A stretch of 52,921 nucleotides of DNA from Welwitschia mirabilis (lineage: Eukaryota; Gnetophyta; Gnetopsida; Welwitschiales): NCBI GenBank assembly GCA_051453625.1, contig JBOZIK010000001.1:23274546-23327466 (forward strand), given 5' to 3'. Under the pieces are notes generated by a model. The model was not told where the DNA came from. It saw nothing but the letters and a program-made list of their open reading frames with translations, and did no database searches. A program made the translations under genes and the position numbers. Below, one piece after another: positions 43,045 through 52,921 of this stretch. Position 1 is the stretch's first letter. Each line of letters begins with the position of its first letter.

Positions 43045-44922
43045 TGTTAAATTATGTTTTAAAAATTTATGTTAAACTAATATTTTCTATGTAGTAAATT
43101 TGTATATCTTATGCAAAAAATGTTAACCACTTATAGATTAAATGCTGAAGCCATGAATGTCAAAATCTGATCACTAGAAACCTATTAAGTTCACTTATCC
43201 TCTTGAGGAGTTGACCAGACTTTTAAGGGGTCGACTACATCTAGAGAATACTCTCAGAATTGAGCTAAATTTAGATAGGTCGATTGGATTTCTGAGGTAT
43301 CAATTAGACCTATAATCCTAAGGGCTAGTATCCATAAACTAAATGACAAGGAATTGACTAGACTTATGAAAGGGTCAACTAGATTTATAAACCCGAGAAA
43401 AGTATCCCTAAAATAAGTATCAAGTGGTTGACTGGATCTATAATGGGGTCAACTAGATTTGTAAACCTGAGAAAAATACTCCTAAACTGATTATTAAAAA
43501 GTCGAATAAACCTTTGAAAGGGTCGACTGGACTNNNNNNNNNNNNNNNNNNNNNNNNNNNNNNNNNNNNNNNNNNNNNNNNNNNNNNNNNNNNNNNNNNN
43601 NNNNNNNNNNNNNNNNNNNNNNNNNNNNNNNNNAATCAAATAACAAGGAATTAACTAGACTTATGAAAGAATTAATTAGATTTATGAACCTGAGAAAAGT
43701 ATCCCTAAAAGAGTGTAAAGTGGTCAACTAGATCTATAATGGGGTCAACTAAATTTTTAAACCTAAGAACAATACTCCTAAACTGATTGTTAAAAAGTCG
43801 ACGGAGCCTTTTAAAGGGTCGACTGGACTTGAGCACTGTGCAACTAATATCCTTGAGCCAATTATCATGAGGTCAATCAAACGCTTGAAAGGTTGACTAG
43901 ACTTGATACAGGAAATTGAAATGAACTTTTATCAAGACTAGCAAGCAACCAAGCAAAATTGTAAGTGACTAGATGGGGTTGACTAGACCCTGATGGGTCG
44001 ATCAAACATAGAGCCATAAGAAATTGGGATAACCAAAAATTTCACTCAGGAAACCTACATAAGTTACATTACCAAGAGAGGTCGACCAGACTTTTAAGGG
44101 TCGACCAACCAAAACAGAAATAAAATTTTCTATTTGTTATGTATATGTTAGATATTTATTTTCTAGCTGTTTATAGCTATTAAAAGTGCATTTTCAATTT
44201 TAATAAATTCGAAAAGCCTTCCAATATAAATAGCCAAGAGAGAGATGACTAAAAGGACTTTTTAACTCTTAATCGAAGGATTGAGTATTCTAATATTTAT
44301 TGTAGGATCTTGGAATTATACTCTTAACCAAGGATGATCTATCATTTATTGTATCTATACATTCAAAGTCAGATATAGTGCTTTATTTATTGTATTATCC
44401 ATATAAGAAGAGCTCCATCAAAATCATTGTACTAAAGAACGAGTGATATCTGCGCATCTTAGTATTGCTTTATCACTATCTTACATTGTAAAATGTTGAG
44501 AATTAGCCTACAAAAGTCCATTAAAAGGTTGAGAATTAGCTTGCAAAATTTCATTAAAAGATTGAGATTTAGCCTATAAAAATCTATTAAAAAATTGAAA
44601 CTTAGCTTACAAAAGTTCATAAATATTACAAGTAAATCTATAACACTTGGAAGAGTAGCAAAAATATGGATCAAGCTTGGTTATAAGCTAATCATCAAGA
44701 GTGGAGTATGGGGTTTCCTGAACCACTATAAAATCTTGCATGCATCTATTTAGTATTTTATGCTTTCTATTAGTTTCATTACTTTAAATCTTTTAGTTTT
44801 TATTTCTATGCATGAATTTATTAACAAATTATTTTGAACAAGCTTTTGATCTATCATGAATTTATTTAGTTAATTTTTAAAGAACCCATTCACCCCTTCC
44901 TCTAAGATTCTCGATCCTATCA
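43045..44922 (+). repeat. 3' LTR of the Sirevirus-like element
   Basis: It starts TGTTAAATTATG and ends gatcctatca, matching the ends of the 5' LTR. About 200 bp is duplicated around the gap 43534-43633. It carries the same GTCGACYRGAC words and the gagacttagcctac array. By eye the two LTRs differ by well over a tenth of positions, so the insertion is old. Confidence 0.88.
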
Positions 44923-44927
44923 AAAAT
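44923..44927 (+). repeat. Target-site duplication, right (AAAAT)
   Basis: The five bases after the final CA of the 3' LTR equal the five before the 5' LTR. Confidence 0.9.
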
Positions 44928-45600
44928 TATTAAGCAATCCTAAAAAATTTTAATTAGTTTAATGAAAATTATAACCTTGAATGTTTTCCTCCTAAGCCAA
45001 AGATTTCATATTTATTACTATCATTTTATTATCACTTCTTTAACTTTAGACTCGATAATCATAATTCTTTTGAGTATTTTACAATAAGTCATCCTAAAAA
45101 TCAAGTTTTACCTAAAAATGACTTTTTCATAAACTTCTTACAATATCATCATCCATCCCACCATCAATTCACACCTTGTCAATCATCTAATCCATTTTAA
45201 AATAATTTTGTTAAGCCCATAAATCATCCACCAAAGCCATTAACCCATGATTTTTTAAGACTTAATAACCCAGGTTAAGGGATCCTAAATAAAAAATCAA
45301 TAATAAGTAATCTCTCTACCACCTAAGTAATGATTAAGATTGAGTTTGCTTACGTTTTTAAGGAAAGGTATGCTTACTTTGAGTATGCTAGTTAAAAACA
45401 CATGTGGTTTGTATCTCTGATTTCAAAAAAACTTGGTTCAAAAACTTGGAACTTACCTCTACATGTGTTATTTAAACCCTTTTATGGGGATAAGAGTGAT
45501 CTTGACTAGGTTAATGAGTTAATAATCCCATAATTTGCATAAAAAAATGATAATGGGAAGATGAAAAAAAGAAAATTATATGTCTTTCCTCCAAATGCAC
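44928..45600 (+). pseudogene. Unrecognised coding relic, continuation of the split gypsy element
   Basis: A plus-strand frame gives NENYNLECFPPKPKISYLLL, RLDNHNSFEYFTISHPKNQV, NNFVKPINHPPKPLTHDFLR and IKIEFAYVFKERYAYFEYAS. It then gives MWFVSLISKKLGSKTWNLPL, VLFKPFYGDKSDL and KKRKLYVFPPNAHNINHLNW. Stops are few and of the TAA/TAG type. It follows the insertion site directly, so it should be the region after protease of the split element. However, the words I know for the Athila/Ogre protease-RT link are not visible. The product is not recognised. Confidence 0.45.
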
Positions 45601-45640
45601 ATAATATTAATCACTTAAATTGGGTTGAGTTAATTGCATT

Positions 45641-45770
45641 AGGGCTATAAACACCTATTAGCATTATAGCTCTAATAATCTAATTTTGACATATTCAACT
45701 ACATCAGGGCTATAAACTCTCATTAGCAATGTAGCACTAATAACTGTAAACACAACATGCCTAACACTAT
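45641..45770 (+). repeat. Two diverged 65-bp tandem units
   Basis: agggctataaacacctattagc at 45641 is echoed by agggctataaactctcattagc at 45706. The rest of each unit is related. No coding is seen in 45601-45960. Confidence 0.7.
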
Positions 45771-45960
45771 TAGCAAAAAATTTTATAACACCGGATGCAC
45801 AATGTGATTCAAAGATCTAAAACTAAGGACATACATAAAGGTAGAAATTTAAAATAAAGGAACAAAAAATGTGGGAATCATAGGATTTATGTAAACTATT
45901 ATCTCTTAACATTTATTTTGATACATAATTTTGTAATTCTTTAAGTCTTACTGAATCTTG

Positions 45961-47520
45961 TTAATCACAAATAGATATATTATAAAATACAACATACTAA
46001 TACAAATGGGAGTGATCCAAATGTCCCTTGAAGGTGGCTGAAAGAAGAAGAAGAATTGATTTTTAAAGAAATATTATATTTATTTAAAGAAATATTNNNN
46101 NNNNNNNNNNNNNNNNNNNNNNNNNNNNNNNNNNNNNNNNNNNNNNNNNNNNNNNNNNNNNNNNNNNNNNNNNNNNNNNNNNNNNNNNNNNNNNNNNNNN
46201 NNNNNNNNNNNNNNNNNNNNNNNNNNNNNNNNNNNNNNNNNNNNNNNNNNNNNNNNNNNNNNNNNNNNNNNNNNNNNNNNNNNNNNNNNNNNNNNNNNNN
46301 NNNNNNNNNNNNNNNNNNNNNNNNNNNNNNNNNNNNNNNNNNNNNNNNNNNNNNNNNNNNNNNNNNNNNNNNNNNNNNNNNNNNNNNNNNNNNNNNNNNN
46401 NNNNNNNNNNNNNNNNNNNNNNNNNNNNNNNTATAAAATAAAACATACTAATATAAATGGGAGTGATCCAAATTTAGAAACCCCTTGAAGGTTCATGAAA
46501 GAATAAGAATAATTGATTTTTAAAGAAATATTATATTTATTTTAGAATTAATACAAGAAACAATGTAATGAAATATACTTATGCAAAAGCAAATGCAATC
46601 TATTCTAGATGAACACTTTTGCGATTACCAAATTGACTTGTTAAGAAGATTGACCATGTATAATCTAAATCAGCCAGGGAAATTTTTACTAACTGATACT
46701 AACTTAAACTATTAAGTTAAATAGTATGTAATGCAAGTTAATCTAAAATACATCTAAAATAATATTGTTAGTCTTAAAAAAGGTTATTCTTAAGACCTAT
46801 ATTATAAGTAAAACTGTCATAGAATCAAGAACAAGATAAACCTATATTATTCTTAAGACCTATATTATAAGTAAAACTGTCATAGAATCAAGAATAAGAT
46901 AAACCATAAGGAGCATGTAAACTACTAAAGAAATAAAAGAGAAATAAAGTTTATATTAATCTAACTAGCATCCAGGTTACAAAGCNNNNNNNNNNNNNNN
47001 NNNNNNNNNNNNNNNNNNNNNNNNNNNNNNNNNNNNNNNNNNNNNNNNNNNNNNNNNNNNNNNNNNNNNNNNNNNNNNNNNNNNNATTTTTAAAGAAATA
47101 TTATATTTATTTAAAGAAATATTATATTTATTTTAGAATTAATACAAGAAACAATGTAATGAAACACACTTATGCAAATGCAAATGCAATCTATTCTAGA
47201 TGAACACTTATGCGATTACCAAATTGACTTATTAAGAAGATTGGCCCTGTATAACCTAAATCAGCCAAGGAAATTTTTACTAATCGATACTAACTTAAAC
47301 TATTAAATAAGTTGAATAGTATATAATGCAAGTTAATCTAAAATACATCTAAACTAATATTGTTAGTCTTAAAAAAGGTTGTTCTTAAGACCTGTATTAA
47401 ATGTAAAACTGTCATCAAATCAGGAATAATATAAACCTTAAGGATCATGTAAACTACTAAAGAAATAAAAGAGAAATAAAGTTTATATTAATATAACTAG
47501 CATCTAGGTTACAAATCAAA
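45961..47520. repeat. One non-coding segment present in up to three gap-separated copies
   Basis: The segment containing gggagtgatccaaat and aaagaaatattatattta occurs before the gap 46097-46431, and again at 46432-46985. Its main part (gaattaatacaagaaacaatg onward) recurs at 47086-47520. No coding is recognised. It is probably LTR or leader of an element not otherwise seen. Confidence 0.8.
46786..46911. repeat. 63-bp tandem duplication present in only one copy
   Basis: attcttaagacctatattat starts at 46786 and again at 46849. The corresponding place in the next copy (about 47372) has a single unit, so the two versions of the segment differ in length. Confidence 0.88.
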
Positions 47521-48458
47521 CACACCTCAATGGAGGATGTACAACCTAACAATAAGGAGACATCTCTTTATAATGATGACAGATGGATCTTTTACCCTTT
47601 TATCTCCTATCACAAGTGTCTAGAAGATGATATAAGGNNNNNNNNNNNNNNNNNNNNNNNNNNNNNNNNNNNNNNNNNNNNNNNNNNNNNNNNNNNNNNN
47701 NNNNNNNNNNNNNNNNNNNNNNNNNNNNNNNNNNNNNNNNNNNNNNNNNNNNNNNNNNNNNNNNNNNNNNNNNNNNNNNNNNNNNNNNNNNNNNNNNNNN
47801 NNNNNNNNNNNNNNNNNNNNNNNNNNNNNNNNNNNNNNNNNNNNNNNNNNNNNNNNNNNNNNNNNNNNNNNNNNNNNNNNNNNNNNNNNNNNNNNNNNNN
47901 NNNNNNNNNNNNNNNNNNNNNNNNNNNNNNNNNNNNNNNNNNNNNNNNNNNNNNNNNNNNNNNNNNNNNNNNNNNNNNNNNNNNNNNNNNNNNNNNNNNN
48001 NNNNNNNNNNNNNNNNNNNNNNNNNNNNNNNNNNNNNNNNNNNNNNNNNNNNNNNNNNNNNNNNNNNNNNNNNNNNNNNNNNNNNNNNNNNNNNNNNNNN
48101 NNNNNNNNNNNNNNNNNNNNNNNNNNNNNNNNNNNNNNNNNNNNNNNNNNNNNNNNNNNNNNNNNNNNNNNNNNNNNNNNNNNNNNNNNNNNNNNNNNNN
48201 NNNNNNNNNNNNNNNNNNNNNNNNNNNNNNNNNNNNNNNNNNNNNNNNNNNNNNNNNNNNNNNNNNNNNNNNNNNNNNNNNNNNNNNNNNNNNNNNNNNN
48301 NNNNNNNNNNNNNNNNNNNNNNNNNNNNNNNNNNNNNNNNNNNNNNNNNNNNNNNNNNNNNNNNNNNNNNNNNNNNNNNNNNNNNNNNNNNNNNNNNNNN
48401 NNNNNNNNNNNNNNNNNNNNNNNNNNNNNNNNNNNNNNNNNNNNNNNNNNNNNNNNNN
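47521..48458. other. Short open stretch running into an 821-N gap
   Basis: An ATG at 47530 opens a plus-strand frame of 36 codons up to the gap at 47638, the largest in the window. It reads MEDVQPNNKETSLYND and is not recognised. Nothing can be said about the gap content. Confidence 0.4.
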
Positions 48459-50289
48459 AATAAAAACATAATCATCACTCAAGATATAAGGGTTATGCTA
48501 AAAACACACTTAATTCTTAAAAAGAAATGAATGAAATGGATGAAAGTTGGCAAGCCATTTTAGTATTATCCTGACTATCGGTGGGATGACACTTGGGACA
48601 ATGATAGATAAATCATCAAGATGAAACCTCTTAGAAAAAAGGACTCATTAGCTTCTAGCTCTAATCCACATTAGCATCCCAAATAGCTGCTACAGTGTTG
48701 TCATCCTACCTATCGTGGGGACAATAGTCTTCCTTATCTTTCTAGCTTAATAGAAGTTAGCTGTTTACATCATTGGTTTGCCTCTAAAGCATTAAGTATT
48801 AGAATATGCCTAAAATACCTATAAATATACCAAGAATTGTGTGTTTCTGTGATCATCCGATTGACTCTCCATAATCCTCAGAATTACATCTAAACCTATA
48901 TAAATCTCCTATAAAATAACTCATAATATCCCATCAAATACACATAATTTAGCAATGCATCATAGCCCTCTGCTTAATCTTATCAGTCCCTAACAAAACT
49001 AGGTAAACAACTATGATTTTAACCCAAATTTTTTTTTTAAAAAAAATCAATTCAAAAATTATAAAAAAACCTCATAAATAATTTTAAACATATTATAGAG
49101 AAGAATAAATACCAAGTTATCAGTGTAAACCCCAAGATGTCTTAAATATAAAAACAAAAAATCCAGAAGAGCTGAGAACTATCATTAATAAAAATAGACC
49201 ACCATCTGTTGGGGTTGCCAGCATGACATGATAGTCTCTCGGCAGACCTGAATATGTTCTTCTTACGATCTTGCATCATGTGCATCGAGTGGGAATCACA
49301 AAAATTATGTCTCATAAAAGCTCTAAAATGATTCCATAAATTGATTTTTTTGTTGTAAAAATTATGAAAATAAGTACTGCCCTCCCTTGAGAAAAATAAT
49401 ACATTCCATATTGGCTAATGGAGTGAAGAAATCACATGAAAATCAATATGTCCAGAAGAGAAGGTGGATGATGGGCTTTTTTTGAAATTTTGTAAAAATT
49501 AAATTTTGACAGTTAACAAATTAAGTGTAGAGCTTAGTGTAGAAATATTAGATTTGAAAAGATTGGGGGAACGATTCTAACAAATATAGAATGTAAATTA
49601 TAAGAAGACTAAACAATAAAAATGTGCTAAGTGGAATGAAGTAGATCCATGAGTGCCCAACAAATGTGAGTTAACAAAAATGATTATGAATAGTATACAG
49701 GACTCTAAAATACTAAAAAAAATATCATAAAAATTGCAAAGAAACTCATCTAATTAAGAAATCATCTTTTTATTGAAAACTAAGTAAGAAAACTACTAAA
49801 TATTAAGGTCTTGAAATGATAAGAAGATACAGCGATGACTTTGAAATAACTAACTAAACAATGAAAGAAAATAGAACAAAAAATGGACATAAGAAACATG
49901 AAGAAGATAGCATAACTACCCTAAATTCTAACTTAGAAGACTCCCATAGAAAAAATCATAACATCACTTAATTTAAAGTGCATTACTAAATGTATAACTC
50001 TATAAAGTTCCATTTGATAAGGCAATGGTTATGACAATGCTAAAAATTAAATGCTTTAGATAATGAGCAATAAGATTAAAGAGTTACTCAAAAATCAACC
50101 TACCTATTAACATCTCAAAATACACATCCTAATCCTCAAAATAAAGTGATAATGTGAAAAGAATAAGTGTATAGAAAACAAATAGTACTTTTTATGACCC
50201 CAGGAATACCACTAATCTCATAGCCTCAAAGTTTTTATTATTTTACTTTTCATGATGAAAGGGATACAACCATAGACAAAGAAGTAAGG
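48459..50289. other. Non-coding AT-rich stretch, probably LTR or 3' region of a gypsy element
   Basis: No gene is recognised. Two related words, tcctgactatcggtgggatg (about 48569) and tcatcctacctatcgtgggg (about 48701), occur 130 bp apart and can also be read as a partial inverted repeat. A T9A8-type run lies near 49030. Its position downstream of the minus-strand integrase at 50770 makes an LTR likely. Confidence 0.4.
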
Positions 50290-50404
50290 ACCTACAAAGC
50301 ATGACCAATTTAGCTCCTAGTGAAGTTCTCATAACTACCATACCACACTACTAAAGGCTTTTATTAGGAAAATTTACCATAGTGTGCTTATCGTAGGACA
50401 TCAT
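50290..50404. repeat. Segment related to 14540-14653
   Basis: gtgaagttctcataactacc, then aggaaaatttacc and tgtgcttatcgtagga align with the segment before the gap at 14654. Both lie a few hundred bases beyond a minus-strand gypsy integrase end. Confidence 0.6.
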
Positions 50405-50769
50405 AATGACCATGTTTTTAAGGTATCACAAATATAAAACATCATGTTCTTATTTATTTCTTTCTATTTGTTTTTTTTAATTCTTCTTCTTTTAAAGAGA
50501 CCAAAGATAAATTCCACATGATTATACACCCTAAAAACAAAGGTAAAGTCATAAGATGAAAGATAGAAATGAACACCCCTCAATAATCTAAGACATTTTA
50601 TCATTGAAAAAACCATAAGAAATAAACCATCTTTCTTTAAAATGAAGTTGATCAACATGTGAATGTCTTAAGAATGGGTGAATCCAATCTTATAATTATA
50701 AAATGCAAGTATAAAGACTAGTCATAGAATAAAAGAAATACATAAATCATGTTTGAAAGNNNNNNNNNN
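50405..50769. other. Non-coding stretch after the integrase, with a 10-N gap
   Basis: A minus-strand open stretch of 64 codons (50658-50464) is hydrophobic at first and ends in a basic run (FKRRRIKKNK). It does not resemble a known element protein and is probably chance in AT-rich DNA. Confidence 0.4.
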
Positions 50770-51480
50770 GTAATGTGATAATGACTTCCAAAGGAATAAG
50801 ATAAGAGAAAATTTAGACAATGATAGAAAATAAATCCTTCTTATCGAGGGGAACCTCTAAGACTAGTGCTTCTATCATGTTTACATCAGAAGGTTGCTCA
50901 CATATTATTAACCTTTTTCCATTAACTTTTTAAATATCCTTAGTGGTTAAGCTAAAAGTTTCAATAAAGCCATTATAATGTACTTTCTCAATAAGGTAAG
51001 GATCTAATCATTTTGAGGTTAACTTTTTATGTAGAAGATGTACTCTAGTGTTATNNNNNNNNNNNNNNNNNNNNNNNNNNNNNNNNNNNNNNNNNNNNNN
51101 NNNNNNNNNNNNNNNNNNNNNNNNNNNNNNNNNNNNNNNNNNNNNNNNNNNNNNAATCATATTTAAAATATGATCAAGTAATGTCATAATGACTTCCAAA
51201 GGAATAAGATAAGAGAAAATTTAGACAATGACAGGGAAGAAGTCCTTCTTATTGAGGGGAACCTCTAAGACTAGTACTTCTATCATTTTTACATCATAAG
51301 GTTACTCACATATTATTAAACTTTATCCATTAACTTTTTGAATATCCTTAGTGGTTAAGTTAAAAGTTTTAATAAAGCCATTATAATGCACTTTCTTAAT
51401 AAGGTAAGGATCTAATCATTTTGAGGTTAACTTTTCATGTAGAATATGTACTCTAGTGTTATATAACAGAAGTAGTTGAC
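50770..51480. repeat. About 290-bp duplicated flanks around the gap 51055-51154
   Basis: 50770-51054 recurs from about 51174 to 51475, starting gtaatgt.ataatgacttcc (dot marks a differing base). It repeats the integrase C-terminus. Confidence 0.9.
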
Positions 51481-52446
51481 CATGTTTAAAGTTCTTATAG
51501 TTAACTTATTATCATGTTTGAACTTATTTTGGGCTTTCTGAATAAGTTAACGATGAATAGTTTAAGTTTGTTTTTCATCTAAATTATCTAATTTAGCTAA
51601 ATAAGTTTTAAGATTTTCTTCTAACTTTACAAGATTAAGTTGATGTGTAGAATGATAGGAATTATAATAAACATCAATAGATAAAATACAAACTTTACCA
51701 TATACAAGTTCATAAGGTGAGAAATCAAGACAATTATACCAAGTAGTATGATAAGTCCAAAGAACATCATTAACTTTTAAAATACCAAGATTTTTAATTA
51801 GTAGTGATAAGTGTGTAAAGCATTTTTTTAATTTCTCTATTAGCATTTTTAGCTTATTCATTAGTTTGTGGATGATAAGTAAAAGCTACTCTATGTTCTA
51901 TTATAATGGATAAAAGGAAATATAATTCATAAAATGAGTTTCTTGATCACTAATAATTCTTCAAGGAAAGCCAAAAAATTAAAAAAATTAAGTTCTAACA
52001 AAGGTACACGTGGTTCAAACATCATTTCAAGAAGTAGGAATTGCTTCAACCCATTAAGTCACATAATCAACAGCCACTAAAATATAANNNNNNNNNNNNN
52101 NNNNNNNNNNNNNNNNNNNNNNNNNNNNNNNNNTGCAACAATTAAAAGGTTCATACTCAAGAATATGTTTGAGGAGAATTTCCTATGATTATAAAAGACT
52201 ACCATAACATTAACATGCATAGAACATTTTAGTATAATTAAAAGAGTTCTAAAAAATAATAGGCTAATAATATCTAGAGTGAAGAATTTTCATGACCATT
52301 TTATAATTGCTAAAATATCCACTACAAACATCACCATGACAAAGATGAAGGATATCATATTTTTTCCATTTTGGCATACATTTTTTCATAATTTGATCTT
52401 TATGCCTATGATAAAGATGGGGCTCTATCCACTTATAGTCATCCAT
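50770..52446 (-). pseudogene. Gypsy integrase (decayed)
   Basis: An open stretch 52446-52264 reads IEPHLYHRHKDQIMKKCMPK, LHLCHGDVCSGYFSNYKMVM and KILHSRYY, the zinc-binding N-terminus. The core gives ILVAVDYVT, WVEAIPTS, RIISDQETHFMNY and FTYHPQTNEQAK, with catalytic Asp residues in AVDY and SDQE and the usual Glu replaced by Lys. The open stretch 51861-51562 reads VNDVLWTYHTTWY and SPYELVYGKVCILS. The C-terminal part gives DPYLIKKVHYNGFIKTFNLT and KVNG. That end is duplicated around the gap 51055-51154. It differs in sequence from the integrase at 15840-16985. Confidence 0.88.
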
Positions 52447-52559
52447 TCTATAGAGAAAAGATTTTCTTTAATTGTGACTATAATTTTGTAGTATTTTTAA
52501 AGTAATAAAATAATTAATAATATTAGCACACCATAGAGGGGAATGAATAGAAGATACAA

Positions 52560-52921
52560 CAAATAGTTATTCATTTAGAAAAGAATCATTAATAAAAAAA
52601 TCATCATCATAAGAAGAAAGGTATGATAAGTAATCTACTACATTGTTGTGTTTTCCTGCCTTATCTATGATGATGAGATTAAATTCTTGCATTAAGAGGA
52701 TTTATCTAATCAATCTAGCACTTGAATTTTTTTTAATCATTAAGTATTTAATCATCCCATCATCTCTGTAGAAGTCTATGTGAAAGCCTAAAAGATAATA
52801 TCTAAGGTTATTAAGGCAAAAGATTATGGCTAACATCTCTTTCTTAATAGTCTGTAATTTGTTTGAGCTTTGGATAATGTTTTACCATGTAAGATATGAC
52901 TTTAAAATCATTTTCATATTT
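52560..52921 (-). pseudogene. Gypsy RNase H (decayed), element continues beyond the window
   Basis: The minus strand gives IIFCLNNLRYYLLGFHIDFY, MIKYLMIKKNSSARLIR, stop, ILLMQEFNLIIIDKAG and VVDYLSYLS. These match the gypsy RNase H words KFRSYLLGxKV, KDAKPRLIRWxLLLQEF and ADHLSRL, with a stop at the Trp. The RT should lie beyond base 52921. Confidence 0.85.

Larger units (their letters stand above)
41037..43200. repeat. About 1-kb duplicated flanks around the gap 42070-42169
   Basis: 41037-42069 recurs from 42170, covering the end of the extra ORF, the downstream non-coding part, the polypurine tract and the LTR start. Because of this the LTR start appears at both 41881 and 43045. The second is taken as the real 3' LTR. 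Confidence 0.92.
32696..44922 (+). mobile_element. Sirevirus-like copia element with gag, protease and an extra ORF but no integrase or RT
   Basis: LTRs at 32696-35343 and 43045-44922, an initiator-Met PBS, a polypurine tract and AAAAT target duplications define a complete insertion. Inside are a Sirevirus-type gag with zinc knuckle and long coiled-coil tail, a protease relic, and an ORF of unknown function ending just before the 3' LTR. The stretch 38552-42069 has no gap and goes straight from protease to this ORF, so integrase, RT and RNase H are truly absent. Several gap duplications inflate the 12.2-kb span. The layout resembles the non-autonomous TR-GAG class of elements with an added ORF. 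Confidence 0.88.

Noticed and set aside
48569-48725. Inverted repeat as a hairpin or terminal inverted repeat of a small DNA transposon
   Set aside because: The two words can be aligned both directly and inverted because they are partly palindromic, and the match is only about 24 bases with several mismatches.
50464-50658. 64-codon minus-strand frame with a basic end as an element accessory protein
   Set aside because: There is no second copy to show conservation, and the hydrophobic composition is common in AT-rich random frames.
1-52921. CRISPR arrays, rRNA, tRNA genes or bacterial operons
   Set aside because: No regularly spaced conserved repeats, no recognisable tRNA or rRNA words apart from PBS sequences, and no dense run of intact genes were seen.

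Overview
The window is repeat-dominated nuclear DNA from a flowering plant. It is AT-rich except for one GC-rich block at about 6.3-7.2 kb. I see no intact host gene, rRNA, tRNA or CRISPR array. Almost every stretch that reads as protein is decayed LTR-retrotransposon sequence, with stops where Gln, Trp or Arg are expected. The species cannot be named from this. There are 28 runs of N (4,395 N in all, 19 of exactly 100). At nearly all of them the same sequence lies on both sides, so much of the apparent tandem duplication comes from contig ends that were never merged.

Layout. (1) 1-2200, + strand: end of a Ty3/gypsy chromovirus integrase and the start of its 3' LTR. (2) 4640-10148, - strand: Ty1/copia element with LTR, PBS, gag, protease, integrase and RT, with a 1.9-kb purine-biased, partly GC-rich block between integrase and RT. 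(3) 10149-22374, - strand: Athila-like Ty3/gypsy element with LTR, PBS, gag, PR, RT, RNase H and integrase, followed by a long unrecognised 3' ORF (10149-12462) that the copia element interrupts. (4) 22385-26050, - strand: tail of a second element of the same family, made of a second copy of the 3' ORF and a second LTR about 10 bp from the first. (5) 26641-32695, + strand: 5' part of another gypsy element with tandem R-U5 units, a decayed tRNA-Asp type PBS, gag and protease. (6) 32696-44922, + strand: a complete Sirevirus-like copia element with 5-bp target duplications (AAAAT), inserted in the protease tail of the previous element. It carries gag, a protease relic and an extra 3' ORF, but no integrase, RT or RNase H. 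(7) 44928-50400: continuation of the split host element, then duplicated non-coding DNA and large gaps. (8) 50770-52921, - strand: integrase and RNase H of another gypsy element.

The most unusual features are the Sirevirus-like element with gag and an extra ORF only, an exact 384-bp in-frame tandem duplication inside its gag, its LTR-internal GTCGACYRGAC motif arrays, and the unrecognised 3' ORF shared by two neighbouring Athila-like elements. Nothing here looks capable of making an intact protein, so the genes do not form a working pathway. The readable biology is nested insertion followed by decay through C-to-T and G-to-A changes.
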